Notes: a model not told the origin generated them from the sequence alone. A DNA stretch of 64,000 nucleotides from Gossypium raimondii (GCF_025698545.1 NC_068575.1:62133980-62197979), one strand, 5' to 3'. Shown: positions 12,831-24,481, numbered from the stretch's first letter. Made by a program: numbers and translations.

Positions 12831-13200
12831 AAGAGGTGTCCATGGCCGGGCGGCCCGGCCCGGCCCAGCCCGACAGCCCGTCCGAAATATGAGAGGGTTT
12901 GGGCACCACTTTTTTTGCCCTGGGCCTGGCCCAGCCCGGTCCAAATATAATAAATATTTATTTTTTATTTTAAAATAATTTTAAAATACTTTTTTATTAT
13001 TTTTTATTTTTAAAATAAAATTTTGGTGTTTATTAAAAAAATGGGACGGGTCGAGCCGGGCTCGGGATTAGGATTAGGATTTTTTTCCCGGACCGGGCCT
13101 GGACAAAATTTCAGGCTCCTATGTCGGGCCGAGCCGGGCCCTAGCCTAGGTTGCGGGCTGAATTTTTTTCTAAACCCGGCCCGTCCCATGAACACCTCTA
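12831..13200. mobile_element. hAT-type MITE, GC-rich (370 bp)
   Basis: Starts AAGAGGTGTCCATGG and ends CCCATGAACACCTCTA, i.e. inverted ends of consensus TAGAGGTGTTCATGG. It is flanked by a perfect 8-bp duplication ATTTGAAG (12823-12830, 13201-13208). The 8-bp target and the TAGAG-type end fit the hAT superfamily. The body has GGGCCGGGCC-like blocks at both ends and an AT-rich centre, in an otherwise AT-rich region. It sits upstream of TRAPPC1. A relative lies at 36199-36609. Confidence 0.88.
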
Positions 13201-13729
13201 ATTTGAAGTTGAAATAAAAACTATTCCAAATATATATATAAAAATTAAATGAAATTAAAAAAAAATTTATTCGCTCAATATTTTCAATTCAAATCTTTGT
13301 TTTGTGGATGATGGTGTGTGATTTTTGAGTTAATTGTTGTTGGATCACTTCTTTAACTTTTTTTTAATTTTAATCTATGCTCTTATGGTTTTTGTTTTAT
13401 CTATTCTAAGTTTAATTTTTAATTTTCAGTCGTATTGCTGGCATAAATTTTAATTTGTCAATATAAGAGTGTCGTCAAATTTATTTAAAATCATCCTCAG
13501 AAGTCCTTATCATGATAAAACACGACGGTGCGTGTAAAATTAGAATCTGAGATGAGGAATGTAAGCTGTTTTAGGCTTGATATTTTATGCATCACTGATG
13601 CAATGAGACATTAAGGCTCTTGACAGTGATTTCTTGGTCGACCAGAGTTCATCGTCAAGTAAGTTTAATGCTGGTAGAGCTAGGATGCAATTTTCAATGC
13701 TTTGAGTTACGCATCTCTAATTTGTTTAT

Positions 13730-13892
13730 GAATTTTTTCAATGTTGTGGGTATTGTTAGTTCATCTTATTTCTTTTTTGAGACTAATTTGTAAATATGAC
13801 ATTTAATGGAAAGACTAATTTATCTATTTTTAAAGTAGAACAAAATACATTTCACCTCTTAGTATAAGGTCCTCCATGATATTTTTACCAAT
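13730..13892. mobile_element. Truncated MITE, GTAAAAGTATC family
   Basis: Only the right half remains: GACTAATTTGTAAATATGAC through AGTATAAGGTCCTCCATGATATTTTTACC. The left half is missing. Confidence 0.6.
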
Positions 13893-14471
13893 TTCTTTTA
13901 TAATGAAATCATGTACTATTGTTATTGGGATAAAGATCCAAACCACAATTTGACCAAATCCCCATCGATTTTGGATCAAAATTACTCTTATCTTAAAAAA
14001 TTTAGCAATCCATGTGATAAAGGTCAAGTAACAGCTTGTTTGGTAAGGAAAAACATAAACATTGAAATCTCGTGACTGTTCCCTTATTTTCCCCTGAAAA
14101 TCGGAAGGCATTACTCGCCTTTAATAAACCTTCACCTGCTGCAGCATTTAGAGAACATCAACACTACTCACCCCCACAATGCACCACCAGAAAAATATGA
14201 CAGTAAAGCCATTAGAACAATCTATTGAAGGGGCAAATAGAACAATCTATTGTATTAAAATATATTAAAACCGACTTTTGTTATAACCCCAACTCTTCAT
14301 CTTAATACTCGAGTGCAACACCGATACCGAATGCATGTTCAAATACAGGCATCAAAATATGATATTTCGAACACTCCAAATACATGATAATCTAGAAAGA
14401 ACTTTAAATATTCGTGTTAGACACATACCTGACTCCAAAAATCCTCGAAAAATTTATTTAAAGTCGCAGCA

Positions 14472-14832
14472 AGTAAAAGTATTATAGTATCATAGAGGCC
14501 CCTGTAGTAGGAGCCAGATAATGTTTTAACCCATTTACACAAAAAATGAGCAAATTAGTCTTTGTATGTTAGATCAAAGAGAAAATGGATCCTTCTATTA
14601 TAAATTCCATTCATTTCTACTATTAAAAACCAATCCTCGTACATCACCATGAAGTACACGTTTCTATCAACCACACTTGTTTTTTAAAAGTAAAATGGAT
14701 GAAATTCATAACAAAAGGACCAATTTGCGTTTTGACCTAATGTACAAGACTATCTTACTCTTTTTTTTTTTAGAAGAAAGGGCAAAATGCAATACAAATT
14801 CCTAGTACAAAAGCTTTCATGATCACTTTACC
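14472..14832. mobile_element. MITE, GTAAAAGTATC family (361 bp)
   Basis: Inverted ends AGTAAAAGTATTATAG and CATGATCACTTTACC. Flanked by 10-bp direct repeats AGTCGCAGCA (14462-14471) and AGTTGCAGCA (14833-14842), 9 of 10 identical. The internal palindrome is as in the other copies. Confidence 0.85.
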
Positions 14833-15253
14833 AGTTGCAGCACCATCCAGGTTTCCATAACCAACAATACTTCTAGAGGGCTATAAGACGCGACGGAAAC
14901 AAGGATAAATTGTCTTGATGTTTGACATACTTCTTTTCTCGAGCGTCGGATAAACCCTAAACCCTAAACTACAAACACTAGAACTAAAGCTTCACGCAGC
15001 ACATCATTAGAAGACGCTAATTTTCAAGAACATATAGTAAAGAATAATACTAGTATTTGCAAAAAGACAGCGCTGAGAGGGCAACAAAAATTTATAACCA
15101 CTGGCATTCAATATTATTATGCAACTAAAGGTTCCGGTCCAGCTTTTTATCATAGGTTAAAGCTCAATTCCATCAACGGAAACAGGCACAATACAAGATC
15201 AACAAATAAGAACGAAAGAACAATGCAAATTTCAGCCAACCGTCTGCGTCACA

Positions 15254-16501
15254 TTACTCCTTTATCTGTGGATATCCGGAGGTGACTTTAGGCTCGTCTT
15301 TCTTAGAAAGAGCTTCTAGCGTCTTGTAAAACTCCTCCGGAAGAGGACCAGGTCGGTGCTGAGGAACATGCTTGGGAATAGGAGCATCATTTTCGATAAC
15401 CTCACATTCATAGTCATCAGGAACACCCCATGGATCCCACTCTGCAACTCGACGACATGATAGAGAACACACATTAGCACTAAGAAAATACAAAATACCA
15501 TAACTTTTCCTAGCTATTTATTTTTAATCAAAAGCTAAGAGTAAAGCTCAAAGAACATAAAACAGCCATGAAAGTGTCAACGACTACCATGGCACCAATT
15601 TTTTTCATTTAAAGGCAAAACAGCAAGTAGACATTTTTGCAGGAGAAGAAGTAAAGAAACCCGAAAAACACCATGGCAAGTCTCAAAACATCAAATTCAT
15701 ATTTAAATGCAGCAAGTTCTGAAACCAAAGTATCCTCCATATCCATTTTAAGGTCCATGGAGACTAATCCTTTCGGCATTCATGGCTGACCCTCTCATAA
15801 ATGTGTCTCCAAGTTCAATGTGCTTTACAATTTTACCCTAGACTTGTTGGTACTGGTAAAAATGAAATCCGCCACATAGATAAAAATCATAAACATTAAC
15901 TAATTCAGATATGTTAATTGTTAACCTTATGAACAGATGAATATCAGTATCTCTTTCTGGCAATGCAAAGAATTCTCAGCTGGGACAAGCTTTAATGGAC
16001 CCATATTTGATTAAGGAAAGACTGGGACAATCAATAAGGCAAAGAACACATCTAAACCAATGACTGACCTAACGATAAGATTAAGCTTCATCGGCCCCCA
16101 AAGTTTCCTACTTTAAAGTTCAACTAAAATCCTACAACGACAAACATTTAAATAAAAAGGGGGATGGCAGAGATGAAATGCTACGAACCGATCATTTTTC
16201 CGATAAGAGTGAGCTCGTCACGCGCTTCCTCGATGAGCTCCTCAACCTGGCCACATCCAAGGCGCTTCTCAATCATTTCCCAATCTTCTTCCTCCTGGCA
16301 AACCTTCAGACGGTGGCGCGTGAAGCTTTCAACGGCCTTACGGTAACCCTCGTCTTCAGGTACGGCCTGGATCTCCTTCAGAGTCTTGTTGTAGAGACCG
16401 ATAAGGACTTCCCTTGCGTTAGGGACAACGTCTAATCCGACGATCCCCGTTGTCTCCTTCACCTTAGCCAACAACGGCCGCGATATCATTCGCAAAAACA
16501 T
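15254..16501 (-). CDS. NDUFA5: NADH dehydrogenase [ubiquinone] 1 alpha subcomplex subunit 5 (NDUFA5/B13), 166 aa
   Basis: Two exons on the minus strand: 16501-16189 and 15441-15254, joined through a GT..AG intron of 747 bp to give 166 aa. Diagnostic stretches are TTGIVGLDVVPNAREVL, PEDEGYRKAVESFT, EEEDWEMIEKRLGCGQVEEL and, in exon 2, EWDPWGVPDDYECEVIEND. This is an accessory subunit of mitochondrial complex I, in the matrix arm, without known catalytic residues. It matches the Arabidopsis B13 homologue closely until the variable C-terminus. The basic N-terminus (MFLRMISRPLLAKVK) suits mitochondrial import. The upstream region is duplicated (16573-17200). Confidence 0.95.
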
Positions 16502-16572
16502 TTTTTTCGCCTTTTTTTTTCTTCCTTTTTCCCCCTCTGATTCTGCAGATCACCAAATTCACACTCCCCCCT

Positions 16573-17200
16573 TCTATCAGATGTTTCTGCTTTACTTTGA
16601 GTTAGAGGGTGGTTAAAACCGTGTAATGAATCTTAGCCGTCCTTTCCTCGTGTGTGTGACTGTCCCCAAAATCGGACGGTTTCGCTGCATTCCAGTGCTT
16701 TTCGCAGGCTTAATTTCTAATTTCGGCCAAAAACAGAGCAGCCCATATTACTGAAAGGTAAAATCTGTAGCGCCAATACTCAATGGCCCAAGTATTTATA
16801 AAATAAAAGGTAAAACTACACCTAGTATCACTAACCTATTAATAAGTTTACGCTTTTATCACTCAATTTCAAAAGGTCATAAAATGATAATGAAATTATT
16901 CAAAAATTTTCATTTAAGTTACTAAGCTGTGAAAATTATTTCTATATGACATTCTCTGTCTACACTGTCTGCACCAATTGAAAGCTCTCATTCCCTTTCT
17001 CTAAGATACTTTTGTTTTACTTTGAGTTGAGTTAGATGGTGGTTCTTTTCCTCGTTTGGGTGTATCCTCAAATTCGGACGGTTCCAGTTCCTTCCTGTGT
17101 TTTAGCAGGTTTAATTTGTAATTTGGGCCGAAAAATAAAACAGCCCATAATAGTGAAAGGTAAAATATGTAGAGCCGAAACCCAATGACCCAAAAATTGA
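16573..17200. repeat. Duplicated NDUFA5 upstream block flanking a MITE fragment
   Basis: A block of about 200 bp (16573-16790: TTTACTTTGAG, CCGTCCTTTCCTCG, TCGGACGGTT, GCAGCCCATA, GAAAGGTAAAATCTGTAG) recurs at 16997-17200 with the phrases in the same order. Between them (about 16808-17000) lies the left half of a MITE related to the one at 55376 (GTAAAACTACACC, TAGTATCACTAACC, TGACATTCTCTGTC). Confidence 0.75.
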
Positions 17201-17579
17201 TCGAATCATGATCAGCTTTTTTTGTCCGGACCTTTTTTTGCTCGGTTTAGTTATTATAACTTTTTAAAAATTATTTTATTAATTTTTATATCCTTTATAA
17301 TTAAATTCAAAATAATTTTTTTAAAATTTTGAACAAAATGTAAGAGTTATTTATAAACCCAATTAGAGACTAATATCAACTGAAAATTAAATTCAAACTC
17401 TTTGCAACTCCACCTATAAATCAATCTATAAATAAAAAATTAATAATAAATAATGATTTGGATCGGTCGCGTTTAGATTAAATTTACTTTTTCTATTTAT
17501 GCCTGAATTAAACTTACTAGACAAAACGAATAGTATTCCCTTTAATAAGTCTAGATACAAAAACTATAAGGTATAATGT
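17201..17579. other. AT-rich intergenic sequence before the MULE
   Basis: No gene or definable element. Contains CGGACC/CGGTTTAG phrases that may be old repeat. Confidence 0.35.
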
Positions 17580-17588
17580 CAATTTCAA
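17580..17588. repeat. Left target-site duplication of the MULE
   Basis: CAATTTCAA, identical to 27682-27690. Confidence 0.9.
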
Positions 17589-17638
17589 GGCTATTTTACT
17601 AAATTGACCCCAAAAAATTTAATATTTATAAAAATGAC
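17589..17638 (+). repeat. Left terminal inverted repeat of the MULE
   Basis: GGCTATTTTACTAAATTGAC and the following 30 bp, matching the inverse complement of 27632-27681 at about 43 of 50 positions. Confidence 0.85.
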
Positions 17639-17693
17639 TCAGGTTTAAAAATAATCACCAAAATAACCTGAAATAAACAGTAAAAAAAGGTTT

Positions 17694-20600
17694 TGGCCTG
17701 TCAATGGCCGACACCACCTGTTATTTTGGACTCATGATTGCCTGATTATTGTGTCAAACTTTAAAAAATTAATTTTTTTGGTTCTGGCCTGTCAATGGCC
17801 GGCATTAGTATTTTTTTTAAATCGTATCATATTGTTATACAAAAAATTAAAAAAAAATTTGGGTGCTGGCCTGTCAATGGTCGGCACCACCAGTACGAAA
17901 AAAAAATTTGGGTGCTGACCTATCAATGTTCGACACCAGCAGTACGAAAAAAATATTTTCTCTACCTGTCTGTCAATGGTCGGCACCACCAGTTAGAAAA
18001 AAAAATTTGGTGCTAGCCTGTCAATGGTCGGCACCACCTGTATGAAAAAAAAATTTGGGGTCTTTGTCATCAATCGCCAAAGACCAAAGAAGATCTGAAA
18101 AAAAAATTTGGGTGCTAGCCTGTCAATGGGCGGCACCAGTCTACGAAAAAAAATTTTGGGGTGCTAGTTTGTCAATTGTAATATCCCGAAAATTACTACA
18201 GTAAAAAAGTAGGTATACTTGATATAGTAAAATAAGGAAATAAAGTGACAAAAAGCAAAATTTTGATTTATGTCAACATTGGGAGGTATATTATGACATA
18301 TTAATGCAAGAAAGAACTAATTCACAAAAGTGAGAAAAGTTTTGTTACCCAAGAGTAAATATTTAAAATTTGAGGGGTTAAAGTATAAATATAAAAAAGT
18401 TTAAGGATTAATTGTGAAAATATTTTAAGGGTGGAATGATCTAGAAACTAAGGAAAATGGATGATTTAGGACTAAATTGAATAAGTGAAGAATTATGAGG
18501 GACTAAATTGTAATTTTATCAAATTGAGTGATGACTCGAGGATGGAATTTTAAAAGATCATGAAGGGCAAAATGGTCAATTAGAAGGAGAGAGAAATCTA
18601 GAAGGCAATGATGATGTTGGAGATATTTTAGATAAATAAATAAATAAATATTAGTTTATAATATTTAATTTGATTTTTTAATGATATTTTATTATATTAT
18701 TTAGTATATATATATGTCGAAAGAAAGAAAAAAAACCACCATCCCACCATTTTTCTCATGCACCAACGTGAAAAGAAGAGAGAAAGAAAGAAAGTTTTGC
18801 TTTTTTTACAATTTGGTCCTTTCACCAAATACTCACCATTTTCACTTAGAAATCAAAAGAATTTCTATATCCATCAAGAGAGAAAGATAACCAGCAGACT
18901 ATTGGGAGCTAAAATATCAAGTTAGATTCAAGAAATAGAAGCTGGAGGAGAGAGAAAATCAAGTTCAAGTTTGAAACTAATAGAACAAGGTAAGAACATC
19001 AAGATTTCAATACATTTTTAAGTTTGATATTATTGAAAAAGCATGGACATGATGTTATAGTAGAGTTTTCTTATATAAGGTATTATGTTCTTGATATATT
19101 AGTGAAGGAAAATAAATGAAAGTGATGGGAAACATTATAGACAAAGGGAATAAGGGAGTTATAAACTTAGTAATCAACATCTTGCACTAAAATAGTTTTG
19201 GACAGTAGCAGTAGGTTAATTTTGGAAAATCACCATAAACTGTGGAAATCGAATTAGAGGATGAAAAAATATGGAATTAAATCTTGTTGAATCTAGTTTC
19301 TCATATAAGAAACGGTGTAAGTAATAGAATTGTAAATCATGAGATATAATAAATTTTGTGAGACAAGGTCAGAATGATTTTGGGTTCCCCTGTTCTGACT
19401 TTGGAAAATTATCAAAAGTTGGATAAAAATAATCAGGGGCTTAAATTTATATTTTTAAATACTTAATGAGTATATTTTCAATAGAAACAAACGGTAATAT
19501 CATCCGAACCCCGTACGAGGAGATAATTAATTTTTACTGAAGAATGGTCGAAACTGTAAGATAGCGGAACAGTGATAACTTTAAAGAATAAACTGTACTT
19601 ATTGGCTGAACCAAAAATTCTGAAAATTTTATTGTAAGAAGATTTGTGAGCCTAGTTTCAGATAAAATTAACTAATCTCAATTTGAAGTTCTGTAGCTTA
19701 AGATATAATTAATTTAGTGACCATGACTCAAGTGAACAGCTTGTTATGAGTAAATAAGTAAATAGTGGTATTATGTATATACCAAGGATGTGGAACGGAG
19801 AGGAGGAGGACAAATATAAGTGAATATTTAGCTAATATGAGATTGTTTTAAAATAACTAATTTACATATTTTAAGTTCAGGGACTAAATTAAACAAATGT
19901 GAAACTTTAAGGGTAAATTTGTAAAAATGTCAAAAAGTGATCAAATTGCATGAAATGAATTTTTTATTATTTAAATTAATAAATGGAATGAAATATTAAT
20001 TTAGATCAAGATTGGGTGAAAATTTGAGGAAAATGGAAAATTACCAAATGTCCCTAAATTTTAGTATTTCGCAATTTAGCACGGTAAGTTCGTATGAACT
20101 ATATTCGTATAATTTTAATTAAAGTGAATATTATTTGGTGATGAATATTATATAAATATGTGTTTTATTATTGGAATTGAATTATTATTGGTAATATGTA
20201 TAATTATTAGATGCATTGAAATGATTATCGAAAATTCGATTGGGTTGGCGGCTTGTTGGAGATATATCACACTATCCATTGATTCTATCGGTAATTTTGG
20301 ATGATTTGATTCCGGTAATAATGGCATGTATAAGTTAAATTGGCCAACGTTAGCTCATTAATGTTTTGATTTTGATTGGTTATAAATTTGAATGCTTGAT
20401 GAAATAAAACGTCTGTAAATTAATTTGTAAACTCCGGTAATGCTCTATAACCCTATTCTGGCGATGGATACGGGTTAGGGATGTTACATAAATGGCCTGC
20501 ACCAGTATATAAAAAAAATTCGAGTGCTAGCCTGTCAATGGATGGCACCAAAGATCTGAAAAAAATTTTGGTGCTTGGATCATCAATGGTCTCGCACCAT

Positions 20601-20700
20601 GAGATCGAAAAATTAATTTTTGGTCTTGACTTGTCAATGGCTTCACACCAACAGATCTGAAAAAAATTTGGTGCAGGCTTGTTAATGGCCGGCACCAAAT
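17694..20700 (+). repeat. Left subterminal repeat array of the MULE (split by a solo LTR)
   Basis: About 13 imperfect units of some 45-90 bp (mostly near 50) built around GGTGCTGGCCTGTCAATGG followed by CGGCACC, separated by A-runs and ATTTGGG. Each unit is an imperfect hairpin (GGTGC...GGCACC) with an asymmetric CCTGTCAATGG centre. Unit starts lie near 17694, 17784, 17865, 17911, 17966, 18009, 18060, 18112, 18163 | 20494, 20522, 20571, 20622, 20670. The LTR cuts the unit that begins at 18163 and resumes at 20494. Confidence 0.85.
18177..20488. mobile_element. Solo LTR of a Ty3/gypsy-like retrotransposon (2312 bp)
   Basis: Starts TGTAATATCCCG and ends GGGATGTTACA (TG..CA inverted ends). Flanking 5-mers TCAAT (18172-18176) and TAAAT (20489-20493) agree at 4 of 5, as expected for an aged 5-bp duplication. 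No gag/pol coding, primer-binding site or second LTR inside. Its first several hundred bases align by eye with the LTR at 33094 (AAATTTTGA-TTATGTCAAC, AAACTAAGGAAAA-TGATGA-TTAGGAC). Gypsy/Tekay-like assignment rests on the TGTAACACCCC-type start and is inference. Confidence 0.85.
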
Positions 20701-20834
20701 TTATCAAATATATATAGGTATTTTATCTTCCATTTTGTGTAGTTTGAATTTTTTTTTCCTTTGTTTAGAAAAAAGCAATTTAAAAAAAATCAGATCCCAA
20801 ATGTTGTTTTGTTTATGTTCATTTCAATGGAGAA

Positions 20835-23491
20835 ATGATAAATACAACTGAAGAAGGATGTGTATTTCGAAGCCGGGAAAAAATAGGAATGAGATTCAAC
20901 AAACGGATTTCGCTGTCGAATTTAAAACGAAAAATTAGTACAAAGATAGCAACTCGTTACGGAAAGCAAATGTTGAGACTGTTTTACAAATTTTCGGTTT
21001 CATTTGATCTGCTAAAGTTCTAAAAAATTGAGCTTGAAGAAAATGATGATTTAGGGATAATGATAGCAATTTATTGCCCCCTCTAAGATAAAAAATCCCA
21101 GCTCAGTTGAGTTGTTCGCAGAGATAGCTGAACCGGATCCCATTGAAGTAGTAATTCCAGCAAGCCAGCACTCCGGAATTGATTTTGATCTTAACGTCTC
21201 TTGGGAAGATCAGTCAGGTTTTTGACGGTCAATGCCAACTCCCGAAAATCCAAACACTGGTGGATGTTCGTATAACACCCCAGACTCGTGTCCTCATCTA
21301 AAGATCCATCCAGAGGTGTTGGCCACCATAAAAGATAGTGATGAAGGGTCTGATAATGATGATCAGTCCTACCGTGATCCCAATGATGATTTTAATGACT
21401 CCGATTTGGATGACATCTCTAAAGACATAGACGATGAAGGGCCGGTAAAGGGTGAAAATACGAACCCCCATTCGGCCGAAAACACGGGCCCTGGTATAGT
21501 TATAAGAAATAATCCAGGGTCCTTCATGACCGACATAAATCCTGATGCGACTCTTGCATACGAGTTCCCGAAATATACAAGTATTGTGTCAGCTCACCTA
21601 GTTGCCAATGAATTCGACGAAGAAGAGTTGTTTGTAAGACAACAATTTGATAACAAAAAAGATTGTTTGCATGCTATAAAATAACTTAGCTTGAAGTTAG
21701 GTGTGGATTATAAAGTAACGAAGTCGACGCAGTCTTTGTACGCATGAGAATGTTGGAAAGCGTCGAGTGGTTGTAAATGGTGTGTCTGAGTCGCGTTAAT
21801 TCAACGAACACAGATGTGGATGATAAGGAAACTAGAAGGTCCACATACATGAACGTCCACTCGTATGTTGCAAGACTATAGAAAGTTAGATGCAAAAACT
21901 ATATGCAACTGCATCATCCTTTTGGTGAAAGAGTCGCCCACTATTCAAGTGTCAGTCATTATTGCAGATATGCAAGCTCGATTCAAGTACAAAGTGTCGT
22001 ACCGAAAGGCATGGTGGGCAAAGCAAATGGTGATGCGAGAGTTGTATGGTGACTGAGATGCGTCATACGACGAGCTTCAATGGTGGATAGCTGAGATGCA
22101 GGAGTATGTACCGGGGACAGTGACTGATTTGTAAACCCTATCGTATAAAGGCCCTGACGGGTAGATACAACCAGGGAAATGAGTTTTTCACCAATTGTTT
22201 TGGACGTTCGAATCGTGTCTTAAGGCCTTCCCTCAGTGCAAGCCGATGGTGCAAGTGGATGGGACATGGTTGTATGGAAAATACGCTCAAATCCTCCTGA
22301 TTGTTGTTGCACAATACGACAACCGAAATGTGTTGTCATAGAAGATAACATTTGCCTTATATCAGATAGATCGAAAAGATTACTTGCTACGATAAGGCGA
22401 TCGGGGGTTGCGTGGAGGTCTGTTTATTACATTCGGCACATCGTGACAAACTTTCATAGAGATTATAAGAATAAAGATTGGAAAACAGAACTCGTGAACA
22501 TGGCTAAGAAAATTTGTTTGTATTTATTTCAAAATTTACTTTTCAAAATTTTTGTTGTTCTTAAATTGGTGATTTCAAATTAAATATACAATCCATGAGT
22601 TAGAATCGAGAAAATTCAGGCAGAGGTTTGCAAGGCTTCAATCTCAGATGTCATCTTTACCAAAAAATCTGCAGATATGGTTGGGCAGCATGGGGAACTG
22701 ACAATGGACTCAAAGCTACGATGAGCGGTTTCGGTATAGGCAAATGACGACTAACCTAGTAGAGGCGGTCAACTCTATATTGAGGCACACACACCATCTC
22801 CCCATTTCTGCTGTATTCTCAGCAACATTCTATAAGTTGGCGACATTGATGCCTAAGATGGGGTTGAGACAAGCTAGGCAGATCGAGGTCGGACACGTGT
22901 ACGTAGAGGCCATCCGAAAAGCCATGGCGGTAAATAGTCGAAGGGCACAAACAATGAACGCAAAATTGTATTCGCGCGACTTGAAATCTTTCTGAGTTCA
23001 GGAGTACATCGGCCGTCAATCGGGTCTTCCACCTAAGTCGTACGCAGTTAATCTGCAAAACAGGCAATACGAGTGTAAGATATTTCAGACTTTTCGATAT
23101 CCGTGTGCGCATGCAGCGTGTGTGTGAGCAAACTTAAATGTTGAACAATTCATAGACGATATCTACATGTTTGCAACGCACATTACGTATATGGGGGAAT
23201 GAATTTCCTGTAATGCCCGATGTCTCAAACTAGGAAGTTCCACCGCCTGCTATCAAGATGGTGCTTGACCGTAGTCTTCGCAGACATCCTAAAGATCGAC
23301 CATAATCGACGATAATTTGAAATGACATGGATGTTAGGGAGACGGGTGAACCCAAACTGTGCACTGTGTGTCGAACATTCAGACACAATCGATCAACATG
23401 CCCACATCGTGTTTACGTTTTCGGTCAATCATCTCGTAATGCTGGACTTCAAGATGACGAGTGGTATATTATTGAGTGCATGTTCTTGTAA
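20835..23491 (+). pseudogene. MULE (MuDR-type) transposase, decayed
   Basis: A coding relic read mainly in one frame with several in-frame stops (for example 21682-21684, 22054-22056, 22993-22995) and at least one frameshift between 22300 and 22365. Recognisable parts in order: an N-terminal region (20835-21020); an acidic linker; DEEELFVRQQFDNKKDC and KLGVDYKV, the MuDR DNA-binding region (about 21610-21720); the core with VDGTWLYGKY (first acidic residue, 22258-22260), CLISDRSK (second, 22365-22367, other frame) and TNLVEAVNSILR (candidate third acid, about 22760); a SWIM-type zinc finger around CKIFQTFRYPCAH (about 23070-23115); and a C-terminal CCHC knuckle CTVCRTFRHNRSTCPH (about 23360-23407). 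A terminal TAA is at 23489. It would have cut and rejoined the element ends; now non-functional. Confidence 0.88.
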
Positions 23492-24240
23492 AAAAATTGT
23501 AAATATTTAAAAAAATTAGATAATTTAAATGTAATGAGAAAAATTTTGAATTGAAAATAGAAAATTTAAATATAAAATGAAATGAGAAAAAAATAAAATT
23601 GCATTGAAAATAGAAAATTTAAATGAAATTCGGAAAAAGTTAAATTTAAATTAAAAAATAATATAAATGAGTTGGGAAAAAATAAATTGAAATTGAAAAA
23701 TATATATTTTTTAAATGAAATGAAAGGGAAATGGAAATGGAAATGAAATTAGAATGAAATGAAATAAAAATAAAATGAAATGAAAATGAAATGAATGAAA
23801 TGAAAAAAAAAAAGAGGTTGAAATGACTCATTTGCATTAGGCCTGTGTCGCTGGCCAATTTGGCCTCCTCATGGCCAGCCTTACACCTTTTTTTTTGCCT
23901 TTTTTTTGGCTTTAAAATTGAAATAATTGTTATCAGGCCTGATAAATATGGTGTTAGGCTCAAAAAAATCCAAAAAAATGAAATCAAATATTTTTTAATA
24001 ATTTTAAAATTTAAATTGACAAAAATAATAAATAAATGAAAATATTTAAATAAAATATTAAATGAAAAAAAGAAATTAGATTTATTTTAACAACTTTAAT
24101 TTATCTAAATAGGGTGTAAGGCTGAAAAACCCGAAAAAATGAAATTAGCTTTAAATTTTAAATGAAACTAAAATAAAAAGTAATGAAATTAAAATAAATT
24201 TTGAATGAAAAAAAGGGTTGAAATGACCCATCTGCGTCAG
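23492..24240. repeat. Low-complexity GAAATGAAAT-type spacer inside the MULE
   Basis: Dominated by (A)GAAATGAAAT words; no coding sequence. Two similar blocks of about 70 bp stand out: GAAATGACTCATTTGC...CTTACACC (23820-23887) and GAAATGACCCATCTGC...TTTACACC (24219-24288), each with AGGCCTGTGTC-TTGGCCAA-TTGGCC and followed by T-rich TTTTTTGGC. Confidence 0.7.
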
Positions 24241-24345
24241 GCCTGTGTCATTGGCCAACTTGGCCTTCCAATAGTCGGTTTTACACCTTTTTTTCTTTGG
24301 CCTTTTTTTTTTTCCAATTTTTCCCTTCAGCCAAATGGTCCCCCA

Positions 24346-24355
24346 CTATAAATAG
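24346..24355 (+). promoter_or_regulatory. Putative TATA box of the MULE-borne PMD gene
   Basis: CTATAAATAG, 126 bp upstream of the first ATG (24482) and just after the second copy of the GGCCTGTGTC/TTGGCC block. A good match to the plant TATA consensus; function is inferred. Confidence 0.6.
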
Positions 24356-24481
24356 GCAACCCCGACGACCACCGCGGTTCACTCTCAACCACCGCCGACG
24401 ACTGCCACTGTTCACCCTTAACCACCACCGACGACTGCCGCTATTCACCCTCAACCACCAACGACGACCGTCGATCACTCC

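Larger units (their letters stand above)
13209..15253. other. Intergenic region, mostly repeats
   Basis: No gene seen. Contains a truncated MITE end (13730-13892), a full MITE (14472-14832) and a CCCTAAACCCTAAA stretch (14954-14968; two or three telomere-like units, too few to mean much). The last few hundred bases are the 3' side of NDUFA5. Confidence 0.5.

Noticed and set aside
14950..14970. CCCTAAACCCTAAA telomere-like units
   Set aside because: Only two to three units; common by chance and in plant promoters, not an interstitial telomere array.
17792..18045. Open frames across the subterminal array (repeated CQWSAPPVRKKN-like peptides)
   Set aside because: They arise from translating the repeat in several frames; both strands give similar peptides.
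17694..18176. Regularly spaced repeats that could suggest a CRISPR-like array
   Set aside because: Units vary in length and sequence, spacers are A-runs rather than unique sequence, the genome is a plant, and the arrays are subterminal to a MULE.
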